The notes below the pieces were generated by a model. It did not search any database and was not told the origin of the DNA. It was given only the letters and a program-made list of their open reading frames with translations. A program made the position numbers and the translations under genes. Below are positions 23,958-31,486 of a stretch of 37,513 nt of DNA, piece by piece (the first letter of the stretch is position 1; each line of letters begins with the position of its first letter). Source of the DNA: JBDTVS01 sp040007095 (GTDB lineage Bacteria; Acidobacteriota; Vicinamibacteria; Vicinamibacterales; CAVVIG01); NCBI GenBank assembly GCA_040007095.1, contig JBDTVS010000155.1, positions 1-37,513 on the forward strand, in the 5' to 3' direction.

Positions 23958-24863
23958 ATGGAGATTGATTGTGACCTGACGGTGATCGTGGCTTGCGTGG
24001 AGGCCGCCCGATCGGTCGAACGTTGCTTGCGGGCGCTCGAGGAGGCGTGCATCGGGCTGCGAGCGCAGATCATCGTCGCCGACGCCTCGCGCGATGGCAC
24101 GAGCGATGTGGTTCGCGCGCGGTGGCCAGCCTTGGATGTCCTGCGGTTTCCTGCTGGCACGCTGGTCCCCACACTCTGGAGCGCCGGTCTGCGACGCGCA
24201 CGCGGCCGCGCCGTGGCGTTTACGATCGGCCATGTTGTCGTCACGCAATCCTGGGCGCGCGCGCTCGTGACCGGTCTCGAGGATGTCGACGGGGTCGGTG
24301 GCCCGTTGGTGCTGGCCGACGGCGCTCGCATTGTGGACTGGGCCGTTTTCTATCTCCGCTACTCGGCCTTCCTGCCGTCGCAGCTGCTGGATGGACCGGT
24401 GACCGGCGAGATTGCCGGAGACAATGCCGCCTATGCCATGACCGCATTGGCGCGGGATGCCTCGTCATTCTCCGACGGTTTCTGGGAAGTCGAATTTCAT
24501 CGCCGCCTGCGTGCAGAGGGCGGCACCTTGCGCGCCACGTCGCAGGCCACGGCTGTGTTCACTGCAGCCTCTCCGTTCTGGTGCATCGCACGGCATCGAT
24601 ACGCGCATGGCCGCCACTTTGGCGCCGCCCGTGTGGCCCGCGGCTCGAGCGTGCTCCGGATCGTAGGAGCCGCTCCATTCGTCCCAGCGGTTCTGGTGTG
24701 GCGTGCGGCTCGCCGCGTTCTGCGCGAGCGCCAGCACCGCGGGCGCTTTGTGTTGGCGCTGCCGCTCTTGATCGCGCTGGCGGCGGCGTGGTCAGCGGGG
24801 GAAGCGCGAGGGGCGCTTTCCGGCCGCTCTGCGACTGGGCTGGGGCGGGCTGACGCGGCCTGA
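23958..24863 (+). CDS. GT2 paralog 3, lacking acidic residues at the DxD position
   Basis: Encodes 301 residues from the ATG at 23958 (an in-frame ATG 14 codons upstream is possible). It shares the paralog landmarks: V-A-D-A-S-R-D-G-T at 40-48, V-G-G-P-L, D-W-A-V-F-Y-L-R-Y-S, G-D-N-A-A-Y, A-H-G-R-H-F and the C-terminal W-S-A-G-E-A-R-G-A. Where GT2 enzymes have the DxD metal motif it reads A-F-T-I-G-H (87-92) with no acidic residue. This may mean loss of transferase activity, a metal-independent mechanism or a structural role. The frame is intact for 301 codons, so it is not an obvious pseudogene. It diverges from paralog 2 and converges on the epimerase gene. Confidence 0.82.
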   Translation: MEIDCDLTVIVACVEAARSVERCLRALEEACIGLRAQIIVADASRDGTSDVVRARWPALDVLRFPAGTLVPTLWSAGLRRARGRAVAFTIGHVVVTQSWARALVTGLEDVDGVGGPLVLADGARIVDWAVFYLRYSAFLPSQLLDGPVTGEIAGDNAAYAMTALARDASSFSDGFWEVEFHRRLRAEGGTLRATSQATAVFTAASPFWCIARHRYAHGRHFGAARVARGSSVLRIVGAAPFVPAVLVWRAARRVLRERQHRGRFVLALPLLIALAAAWSAGEARGALSGRSATGLGRADAA

Positions 24864-24900
24864 AGACCGCGAGATCGGAATTGCCCCTGGGAGGACCAAT

Positions 24901-25869
24901 CTATAAGAGCCGCTCACCGCGTGCCCACGCAATGGTGTGGTCGAGGCCACGCTCGAGTGGGTAGGGTTCGAAGCCCAGGAGCCGGCGCGCCTTGGTGATG
25001 TCGACGCTTCGGTTGACGACCGATCGCGTCAGCCTTTCGATGCCAGTGGTTTGATCCTGAAGTTCCCGCGTGCGTGTCCGCGTGAGGCGCCCAAGGCTGC
25101 GCGGCAGTCGAAGGGGAATCTGGAACTGGTGGACGCGAACGCCCAGGCGGCTTGCGACCAGCTCGATGAGGTCGCGATACGTGAGCGCTCGAGGTCCCGC
25201 GATATTTATGATCTCAGTGTGCAAATCGATCCGCCCAAGCGTGCAGAGAATGGCCGCGACGAAGTCTCCGACATAAGTCGGATGCAGTAAAGTAGTCGCA
25301 GGACCGTGAATCCACACCGGCCGGTGACAAATGCGGTGGAGAAACCGTGCCGAAGCCAATCGTCCTGGTCCGTGCAGGCCTGAGGGCCGCAGAATCGACC
25401 ACACCACCGGTGTGTGCGCCAGCTCCGATACAACGGCGCGTTCCGCGTCGAGTTTGGTCTGTTCATAGACAGTCGTCGGGGCCACGGGGCTCGACTCGTC
25501 GTGCGGTCCCAACGTCGTGCCGTCGCCGTAGACTCCGGCGCTGCTCCCGTGCACAAACTGGACGATCTTGCACCGCACGGCGGCCCGGGCCAGATTCTCC
25601 GAGCCCTCGACGTTGACGCGCCGTACCTCGGACGCCGGGAGACCGGACTCAGGCAGCGCCGCCGCGAGATGAACGACGGTGGTCACCCCCTCGAGGGCGG
25701 CGACGAGCGAAGCAGGATCGAGGAGGTCACCCTGCCTGACCACGGTGTTTCCCCTCTCGGTGAGTCCGTTGGGACGCCGGACGAGCAGCGCGATCCGGTG
25801 ATCGCGTTGCAAGAGGGCTGGAACCAGGGCTCGCCCGACGAAGCCGGTGCCGCCGGTCACCAGAATCAC
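24901..25869 (-). CDS. NAD-dependent sugar epimerase/dehydratase (extended SDR)
   Basis: Encodes 322 residues. The Rossmann motif G-G-T-G-F-V-G is at 6-12, V-H-L-A-A-A near 66-71, G-S-S-A-G-V-Y-G at 108-115 gives the catalytic Ser region, and Y135-x3-K139 (Y-E-Q-T-K) is the SDR active pair. Such enzymes epimerise, dehydrate or reduce nucleotide sugars, or reduce related metabolites. The start is GTG at 25869 with a G-rich stretch but no perfect Shine-Dalgarno site. Its stop is 37 bases from the convergent GT2 paralog 3. In this locus a nucleotide-sugar 4-epimerase or reductase role is most likely; the substrate is not readable. Confidence 0.9.
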   Translation of the reverse strand: MILVTGGTGFVGRALVPALLQRDHRIALLVRRPNGLTERGNTVVRQGDLLDPASLVAALEGVTTVVHLAAALPESGLPASEVRRVNVEGSENLARAAVRCKIVQFVHGSSAGVYGDGTTLGPHDESSPVAPTTVYEQTKLDAERAVVSELAHTPVVWSILRPSGLHGPGRLASARFLHRICHRPVWIHGPATTLLHPTYVGDFVAAILCTLGRIDLHTEIINIAGPRALTYRDLIELVASRLGVRVHQFQIPLRLPRSLGRLTRTRTRELQDQTTGIERLTRSVVNRSVDITKARRLLGFEPYPLERGLDHTIAWARGERLL

Positions 25870-25960
25870 GAGCGCCCCCGCGTAAAGAGATGATTAGCAG
25901 AAGGCTCGAAAACCCACCGAGTACTGAACAAAGTCAGCTGTGGCGAAGATTTCGATGGAA

Positions 25961-25977
25961 AGGAATCTCTGATTCCT
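25961..25977. promoter_or_regulatory. Short hairpin in a divergent, lower-GC intergenic region
   Basis: AGGAATC (25961-25967) and GATTCCT (25971-25977) form a perfect 7 bp stem with a three-base loop. The surrounding 213 bp between the divergent epimerase and radical SAM genes is visibly less GC-rich than the flanking genes and should contain both promoters. Confidence 0.4.
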
Positions 25978-26082
25978 GCCTGTACTGGTGCTGTAGCGAA
26001 GCCAACGATAGCTGAACACTTGGCAGGACTCTTGGAGGCCCTCTGAATACCGCCAGCTCCAGTTTGAGGCGAACCTTTCAAA

Positions 26083-27654
26083 ATGCGATACGTCAAGGCG
26101 GTCATCGTCAACCCACCGAATCCTCACGGGTACGTCTCCAACAAGGATTCGATGGGAGGATTCGGCCAGCTCTATCCTAGGGGCGCCACACCGTTTCCGC
26201 CACTCGATATTCCCTACCTGGCGGCCGTGCTCCTGGAGCGTCAACTCGACGTGGACGTCATCGAGGCAGGGGCGCTCGACCTGTCGATCGCCGAGGTGTC
26301 CCGACGGCTCCAGGCGGATCCAACCGTGTCCCGCTCGCTGCTCCTGGTGCGAACCTCGCTCCCCACGATCGACTGGGACCTGGAAACGTGCCGCCAGTTG
26401 AAGGCGGAGTGCGCGCCGGGCGGGGTGGCGATCTTCGGAGCGGCCGTGCCATCGCTGCGCCGCCGAATCGAAGCCGACGAGGCGATCGACTATGCGGTGC
26501 TCGGTGAGCCGGACGAGACCGTGATCGAGCTGATGAGGGGTGAGCCTCCTGCTCAGATTCCCGGCCTGATGTATCGAGCCGGCCGGAACTGGCTGCAAAC
26601 CGCGCAACGGCCCTTTGAGCGCGACCTCGACAGCATGCCGTTTCCCCGATGGGAACTGCTGCCATACGACCGTTACGTCATTCCCAAGTCCTCGACTTCA
26701 GGACACCTCCGATTTCTCCCGATGCTGACCTCGCGCGGCTGTCCGTACGGCTGCAGCTATTGCCCGTATCCCGTGGGTCAGGGGCTGAAGTGGCGGTTCA
26801 GGTCCCCGCGCAACGTGGTCGATGAGATGGAGCACCTGGTCGTACGCCTGGGCGTCGAGCACATCCTGTTTCGCGATCCGATGTTCTCGCTGCAACAGAC
26901 GCGCGTCGTCCAGATTTGCGAGGAGATTCTCCGGCGCGGCCTGAAGGTTCAGTGGAAGTGTGAGACGCGCGTGGATTGCCTCGACCGCGCCACGATCGAG
27001 ATCATGGCGCGGGCCGGGTGCACGGGGATCAATTTCGGTGTCGAGAGCACGGATCCCGAGATTCAACAAGGGGTTCATCGGAAGCCAATCTCCACCGAGG
27101 AGTTCGTCAGCAAGGTCGCGATCTGCCGCAGTAACGGCATTGCCACGTTCGCGTTTTTCGTCGTGGGGCTGCCGGGCGATACGGTGGAGACGATTCTAAA
27201 GTCGATCGAATTCGCCGTCGCGATGCGGGCCAACTGGACGCAGTTCACCGTCGCCACACCATTTGCCGGCACGCCGATGCACGACTGGGCGGTGCGCCAG
27301 GGATTTATTGCGCCCGATTTCTACAAGATCATCAACGCGCACGAGGGTTCGCCCGGCAACGAGCATCTGCGTCCCCGCGACATCGTCCGCCTGCACCGCT
27401 TCGCGCGGTTCCTTCAGAACAATCTGATTAACCGCCACGGCATCCTGAAGAACGAGACGCGGCGCGATCTGCCGTATCGCATGGCGCGGCGCGCGGCCGA
27501 TACCCTGGCCCATGCCGCCGCCGCATGCGCCACCCGGGCCGGTCGGCACTATTTCACGCGCACGATCGTGGAGGTGCCGCCGGCGCCGCGCGGGCCTGGC
27601 GGCGACGCCATGCCGCTCGCGGTGCGGCGCTCGAATTCCTCGACGACCGCATGA
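26083..27654 (+). CDS. B12-binding-domain-type radical SAM protein
   Basis: Encodes 523 residues. The N-terminal ~150 residues (N-P-P-N-P, then P-P-L-D-I-P-Y-L-A-A, later V-I-E-A-G-A-L-D-L-S) resemble the cobalamin-binding-like domain of BchE/MiaB-type class B radical SAM enzymes, but the classic D-x-H-x-x-G His motif is not visible. The radical SAM core has C220-P-Y-G-C224-S-Y-C227, then G-I-N-F-G-V-E-S near 313-320 and F-F-V-V-G-L-P-G-D. Relatives catalyse methylation, cyclisation or sulfur/carbon insertion on unactivated carbons. In a glycan cluster, C-methylation of a sugar or modification of a lipid carrier is plausible but unproven. The ATG at 26083 is preceded by GAGG at a loose spacing. 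Confidence 0.87.
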   Translation: MRYVKAVIVNPPNPHGYVSNKDSMGGFGQLYPRGATPFPPLDIPYLAAVLLERQLDVDVIEAGALDLSIAEVSRRLQADPTVSRSLLLVRTSLPTIDWDLETCRQLKAECAPGGVAIFGAAVPSLRRRIEADEAIDYAVLGEPDETVIELMRGEPPAQIPGLMYRAGRNWLQTAQRPFERDLDSMPFPRWELLPYDRYVIPKSSTSGHLRFLPMLTSRGCPYGCSYCPYPVGQGLKWRFRSPRNVVDEMEHLVVRLGVEHILFRDPMFSLQQTRVVQICEEILRRGLKVQWKCETRVDCLDRATIEIMARAGCTGINFGVESTDPEIQQGVHRKPISTEEFVSKVAICRSNGIATFAFFVVGLPGDTVETILKSIEFAVAMRANWTQFTVATPFAGTPMHDWAVRQGFIAPDFYKIINAHEGSPGNEHLRPRDIVRLHRFARFLQNNLINRHGILKNETRRDLPYRMARRAADTLAHAAAACATRAGRHYFTRTIVEVPPAPRGPGGDAMPLAVRRSNSSTTA

Positions 27655-27746
27655 GGAAGGGCGACAGGTGCACCCGGTGAAGCTGAACATCTCGGGCGTC
27701 GTCCCGAAGCACGAGCAGGCGGCGGGCCGGCGCCGATGGCTGGCCT

Positions 27747-27910
27747 TAGCAGCCCGTGGTGAAAGTCCCTCGTCGCACCGAGGCGCACGATGCACCCGGA
27801 TCGCAAGGCGCGAAACGCGAGAATACCAGGAGTGTTTGAGCGTTGAGCAACGCCGCGAGGCGGGATGCAGCGTTCGCCGAATGCAGACGGACTTTTACCA
27901 CTGGCTGCCA
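27747..27910. mobile_element. MITE-like element, copy B (164 bp, terminal inverted repeats)
   Basis: The left end is identical to copy A for 21 bases (TAGCAGCCCG... onward). The right end reversed (from 27910) matches the left end at 17 of 20. Total length is exactly 45 less than copy A, explained by A's 50 bp extra block replacing five bases here. It lies in the 263-base gap between the radical SAM gene and GT2 paralog 4, ending seven bases before that gene's ATG, so it would form most of the leader region. Confidence 0.72.
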
Positions 27911-27917
27911 GCGAAGC

Positions 27918-28814
27918 ATGCGTCCTTGTAAATTGTCAGTGGTCGTGCCGTCCGTGAACGGTTGGCAGGATCTGTCCGGCTGCCTGGAGGCGCTCGAGGC
28001 CAACGAGCGCCACCTGCAGATCGAGGTCCTCGTCGCCGATCGCTGTGGTGAAGAACTGCGCCGCCAGATCGGTCGGCGGTTCCCGCGCGTGCGCGTGCTG
28101 GAGGCTCCCCCCGGCACGTCCATTCCGGATCTGCGCGCCCGTGCTTTTGCCGCCGCGCGCGCTGACGCCGTGGCGGTCATCGAAGATCACGTACTGGTGC
28201 CGCCCGACTGGGCAAAGCAGCTGCTCGCGGCACAAGAGCAGGGAGAAGATGTCGTGGGAGGGTCGGTGTCGAATGCGGCCACCGATCGAATCGTGGACTG
28301 GGCCGCGTTTCTCTGCGAATACAGCCACCTGCTGGCCCCTCTTCGGGCGGGGCCGAGCGAGACGCTGGCGGGCAACAACATCGTGTACCGGCGGGAACTG
28401 CTCGATCGCTATCGCGCCGAGACCGGAGGGGGTCGATTCGAGGACTATTTGCACCGGGCGCTCCGTCGGGACGGCGTCACGCTTTTCTGTCGTCCCGAGA
28501 TCGAAGTGGCCCACAAGAAGCACTACACGATCAGCAGCTATCTGGTTCAACGGTTCTTGTACGCCCGATCGTACGCGGACCTGCGTTTGCATGGAACATC
28601 ATGGCCGACGCGGGTCGGCTATGCGGTGGCTGCCACCGCCCTTCCGCCGGTGCTGTTCTTCCGGATCGTGTCACGAGTCGCCGTGAGACGACGGTACCGA
28701 CGCGCGCTGGCCACGTCGCTGCCGCTCATCGCCTTGTTCGTCATCGGCTGGGCGGCCGGCGAGATGGTCGGAGCCCTGGCGGGTGCGGGCGACTCCCTGT
28801 CGCGCGTGAGTTGA
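27918..28814 (+). CDS. GT2 paralog 4 with W-A-A-G-E C-terminal signature
   Basis: Encodes 298 residues from the ATG at 27918, the first start after element copy B; the longer frame upstream would translate the element and is rejected. Domain landmarks: L-S-V-V-V-P-S-V-N at 6-14, I-E-D-H at 88-91 at the metal site (a reduced acidic motif), V-G-G-S-V, D-W-A-A-F-L-C-E-Y-S, A-G-N-N-I-V-Y-R-R, and the closing W-A-A-G-E-M-V-G-A. The H-G-R motif of the other copies is replaced by Y-A-R-S-Y, so this is the most divergent copy at that point. It opens the long plus-strand operon, ten bases before the FAD oxidoreductase. Confidence 0.85.
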   Translation: MRPCKLSVVVPSVNGWQDLSGCLEALEANERHLQIEVLVADRCGEELRRQIGRRFPRVRVLEAPPGTSIPDLRARAFAAARADAVAVIEDHVLVPPDWAKQLLAAQEQGEDVVGGSVSNAATDRIVDWAAFLCEYSHLLAPLRAGPSETLAGNNIVYRRELLDRYRAETGGGRFEDYLHRALRRDGVTLFCRPEIEVAHKKHYTISSYLVQRFLYARSYADLRLHGTSWPTRVGYAVAATALPPVLFFRIVSRVAVRRRYRRALATSLPLIALFVIGWAAGEMVGALAGAGDSLSRVS

Positions 28815-28824
28815 CGGACATTCC

Positions 28825-30300
28825 ATGAACCACGATCGAACCGTCGCTCAGCTTCGTCCAGGCGATCGTGTGGTCGTCATCGGTGCGGGCCCGGCTGGGC
28901 TCACCGCCGCCTATCAGCTCTCCAAGGCAGGGGTGGCGGTCACGGTGCTCGAAGGCGACGACACGGTGGGCGGCATCTCGCGGACTGCGCGATACAAGAA
29001 CTTCCGGTTCGACATCGGTGGACATCGGTTCTTCACGAAGCTCGCCCCGGTCCAGGCGCTCTGGCGCGAGATCCTCGGCGACGACTTCCTCTCCGTGCCG
29101 AGACTGTCGCGCATCTACTACAACGGCCGGTTCTTCGACTACCCCCTCAAAGCCGGCAACGCGCTCCGATCGCTCGGGCCGTGGAACGCGGCGTTGATCG
29201 TGCTCAGCTATTTGAAGTGGCACTATCGCCCGTACCCGACCGTGGAAAACTTCGAGCAGTGGGTGACGAACCACTTCGGCAAGCGGTTGTACGAGATCTT
29301 CTTCAAGACCTACACCGAAAAGGTCTGGGGCGTGCCGTGTACCGAGATTCGGGCCGAGTGGGCGGCGCAACGGATTCAGGGGTTGTCGCTGGCGCGGGCG
29401 ATCCTCAATGCGGTGGCGCTCAACAAGCGCTCGACCACGATCAAGTCGCTGATTCATGAGTTCCAGTATCCGCGTCTCGGTCCGGGCCAGATGTGGGAAG
29501 CCTGCGCCGATCGGATCGCCGCGATGGGCAACCAGGTGCTCCTCCGCCACCGCGTCGTCGGAGTGGACACGCGGGATGGACGCGTGACGGCGGTTCGCAC
29601 CGAGACCCCAAACGGTGAGCGTCGATTCAGCGCCGAGCACTTCATCTCCACCACGGATATCCGCGGGCTGGTGCGAGCGATGTGTCCCACGCCGCCGCCC
29701 GCCGTCCTCCGCGCGGCCGAGGGGCTCAAGTACCGCGATTTTCTGGTCGTCGCGCTGATGCTGAATCGCGACAAGATCTTTCCGGACAACTGGCTCTACA
29801 TACACTCGGCCGGTGTCAAGGTGGGGCGGATCCAGAATTTCAATAACTGGAGCGCCGCCATGGTTCCGGAGCCCGGGATCACCTGCCTCGGGATGGAATA
29901 TTTCTGCTTCGAGCGGGACGGCCTTTGGGCCAGTCGTGACGAGGATCTGATCCAGCTCGCCTGGTCGGAACTGCGGCAGCTGGGGCTCGCGCGCGAGGCC
30001 GACCTCGTGGACGGTTGCGTGGTGCGGATGCCCAAGGCGTATCCGATCTACGACTCGACATACCGCCAGCACCTCGACGTTCTGCGAGACCACGTCGATT
30101 CCATCCCGAATCTGCACACGGTCGGCCGCAACGGCATGCACAAGTACAACAACCAGGACCATTCGATGATGACCGCGATGATGACCGTCTGGAACATGCA
30201 GGGTATGTCGCACGACATCTGGAACGTCAACACCGATTTGGAGTATCACGAGGAGCAGAAGATCGAGGAACGCGATCTGGCGGCCGTCGCGGCGACCTGA
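28825..30300 (+). CDS. FAD-dependent oxidoreductase of the amine oxidase / UDP-galactopyranose mutase-like type
   Basis: Encodes 491 residues. The FAD/NAD(P)-binding Rossmann motif G20-A-G-P-A-G25 is followed by E43 at the end of the second strand, G-G-I-S-R at 49-53 and D-I-G-G-H-R-F-F at 63-70. The C-terminal FAD motif region reads G-R-N-G-M-H-K-Y-N-N-Q-D-H near 443-455. This family occurs in glycan clusters near UDP-galactopyranose mutases and protoporphyrinogen-oxidase-like proteins; it is about 100 residues longer than a typical Glf, so Glf itself is not claimed. It probably acts on a nucleotide sugar or polyprenyl-linked sugar in the cytoplasm. It is tightly packed between GT genes with gaps of 10 and 7 bases. 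Confidence 0.85.
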   Translation: MNHDRTVAQLRPGDRVVVIGAGPAGLTAAYQLSKAGVAVTVLEGDDTVGGISRTARYKNFRFDIGGHRFFTKLAPVQALWREILGDDFLSVPRLSRIYYNGRFFDYPLKAGNALRSLGPWNAALIVLSYLKWHYRPYPTVENFEQWVTNHFGKRLYEIFFKTYTEKVWGVPCTEIRAEWAAQRIQGLSLARAILNAVALNKRSTTIKSLIHEFQYPRLGPGQMWEACADRIAAMGNQVLLRHRVVGVDTRDGRVTAVRTETPNGERRFSAEHFISTTDIRGLVRAMCPTPPPAVLRAAEGLKYRDFLVVALMLNRDKIFPDNWLYIHSAGVKVGRIQNFNNWSAAMVPEPGITCLGMEYFCFERDGLWASRDEDLIQLAWSELRQLGLAREADLVDGCVVRMPKAYPIYDSTYRQHLDVLRDHVDSIPNLHTVGRNGMHKYNNQDHSMMTAMMTVWNMQGMSHDIWNVNTDLEYHEEQKIEERDLAAVAAT

Positions 30301-30307
30301 GACCCGA

Positions 30308-31486
30308 ATGCGGATCGGTATCGATGCGACGTGTTGGGCCAACGGACGCGGATACGGCCGCTTCACCCGTGAGCTCCTGCCGGCGATGGCGGATCACGCG
30401 CCGTCGGACAGCTTCGTGTGCTTCGTGGATGCCCGTGCCGCCGAACGGTTCGATCTGGTGCGCGGGAACGTTCGCGCCGTTCAGGTGGATCAGACAGTGT
30501 CGCCTACTCTCGCCGCGGCTGCGGACGGACGCCGTAGCGTTGGCGACATGCTGCGCCTGACGCGAGCCGTGGCCCGGGAAGGCCTGGACGTCTTCTTCTC
30601 CCCGTCGATCTACACATATTTCCCGTTGCCGCCGCGGTTGCCCGCCGTCGTCACCATCCATGACGCGATCGCGGAGCGCTATCCGGAGCTGACGCTGCCG
30701 TCGTTCCAGGCTCGCGCGTTCTGGCGCGCGAAAGTCGCGCTCGCACTGTGGCAAGCGCGGCTGATCCTGACCGTGTCGACCTTCGCCGCAGACGAGATCG
30801 CGACGGTGCTTCACGTGGCGCGACGGCGCGTGCGGGTGGCACTCGAAGCGCCGGCGCTCGCCTACACGCCAAGTGACTCGCCGGCCGACGTCGCCACGGT
30901 GGCGGCGAAGGTGGGACTGCCTCCCGCAAGCCGTTGGTTCGTCTACGTTGGCGGTTTCAGCCCGCACAAGAACGTGAATCTGATCGTCAGGGCGCACGCG
31001 TCGGTTGCCCGCACGTGTGTACCTGCGCCGCACCTGGTTCTCGTGGGCGCCCTCACGGGAGACGTCTTTCATGGCGACCACGAGCGAATCCGCACGGCAA
31101 TCGCGACGGCGGGCACGGGCGCGTTGGTGCACTGGACGGGATTTCTACCGGACGAGGAATTGCGGCATCTGCACTCCGGCGCCGTGGCGTTGTTGCTGCC
31201 ATCTCTGTGCGAGGGCTTCGGCCTGCCCGCGGTCGAAGCGGCGGCCTGCGGAACGCCCGTCATCGCAACCACCTCCAGCCCGCTGCCCGAGCTGCTGGCG
31301 GGAGGCGGTCTGTTCGTCGCGCCTGGCGACGAAGGCGCGCTCGCCTCGGCGCTCGCCGAGCTCCTGAATCACGAGCCGGCCAGGCGTGCGATGGGCCATC
31401 GGGCACGCGAGCGGGCGGGCGAGTTGAGCTGGACGCGTAGTGCGCAATCTGCGTACGGTGCGCTGCAGGAAGCGGCCGCGTCGTGA
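30308..31486 (+). CDS. GT4 family glycosyltransferase
   Basis: Encodes 392 residues. G-I-D-A-T-C-W at 4-10 with G-R-G-Y-G-R-F-T begins a GT-B fold of the kind seen in mannosyl/rhamnosyl GT4 enzymes. V-T-I-H-D-A-I-A-E-R is near 117-126. The donor domain has Y-V-G-G-F-S-P-H-K-N and E-x7-E in C-E-G-F-G-L-P-A-V-E-A-A-A-C-G-T-P. It follows the FAD gene by seven bases and overlaps the next GT4 by four bases (GTGA). It is a cytoplasmic retaining transferase; donor unknown. Confidence 0.9.
   Translation: MRIGIDATCWANGRGYGRFTRELLPAMADHAPSDSFVCFVDARAAERFDLVRGNVRAVQVDQTVSPTLAAAADGRRSVGDMLRLTRAVAREGLDVFFSPSIYTYFPLPPRLPAVVTIHDAIAERYPELTLPSFQARAFWRAKVALALWQARLILTVSTFAADEIATVLHVARRRVRVALEAPALAYTPSDSPADVATVAAKVGLPPASRWFVYVGGFSPHKNVNLIVRAHASVARTCVPAPHLVLVGALTGDVFHGDHERIRTAIATAGTGALVHWTGFLPDEELRHLHSGAVALLLPSLCEGFGLPAVEAAACGTPVIATTSSPLPELLAGGGLFVAPGDEGALASALAELLNHEPARRAMGHRARERAGELSWTRSAQSAYGALQEAAAS

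Noticed and set aside
27843..27917. Upstream extension of GT2 paralog 4 through element copy B
   Set aside because: It would translate the terminal inverted repeat; the GT-A domain starts right after the ATG at 27918.
28825..30300. Calling the FAD oxidoreductase UDP-galactopyranose mutase (glf)
   Set aside because: It is about 100 residues longer than typical Glf and the full Glf pattern is not recognised; only the broader family is supported.
28741..30366. 541-codon minus-strand open frame opposite the FAD oxidoreductase
   Set aside because: Shadow frame; the plus-strand gene carries all FAD-binding motifs and operon spacing.
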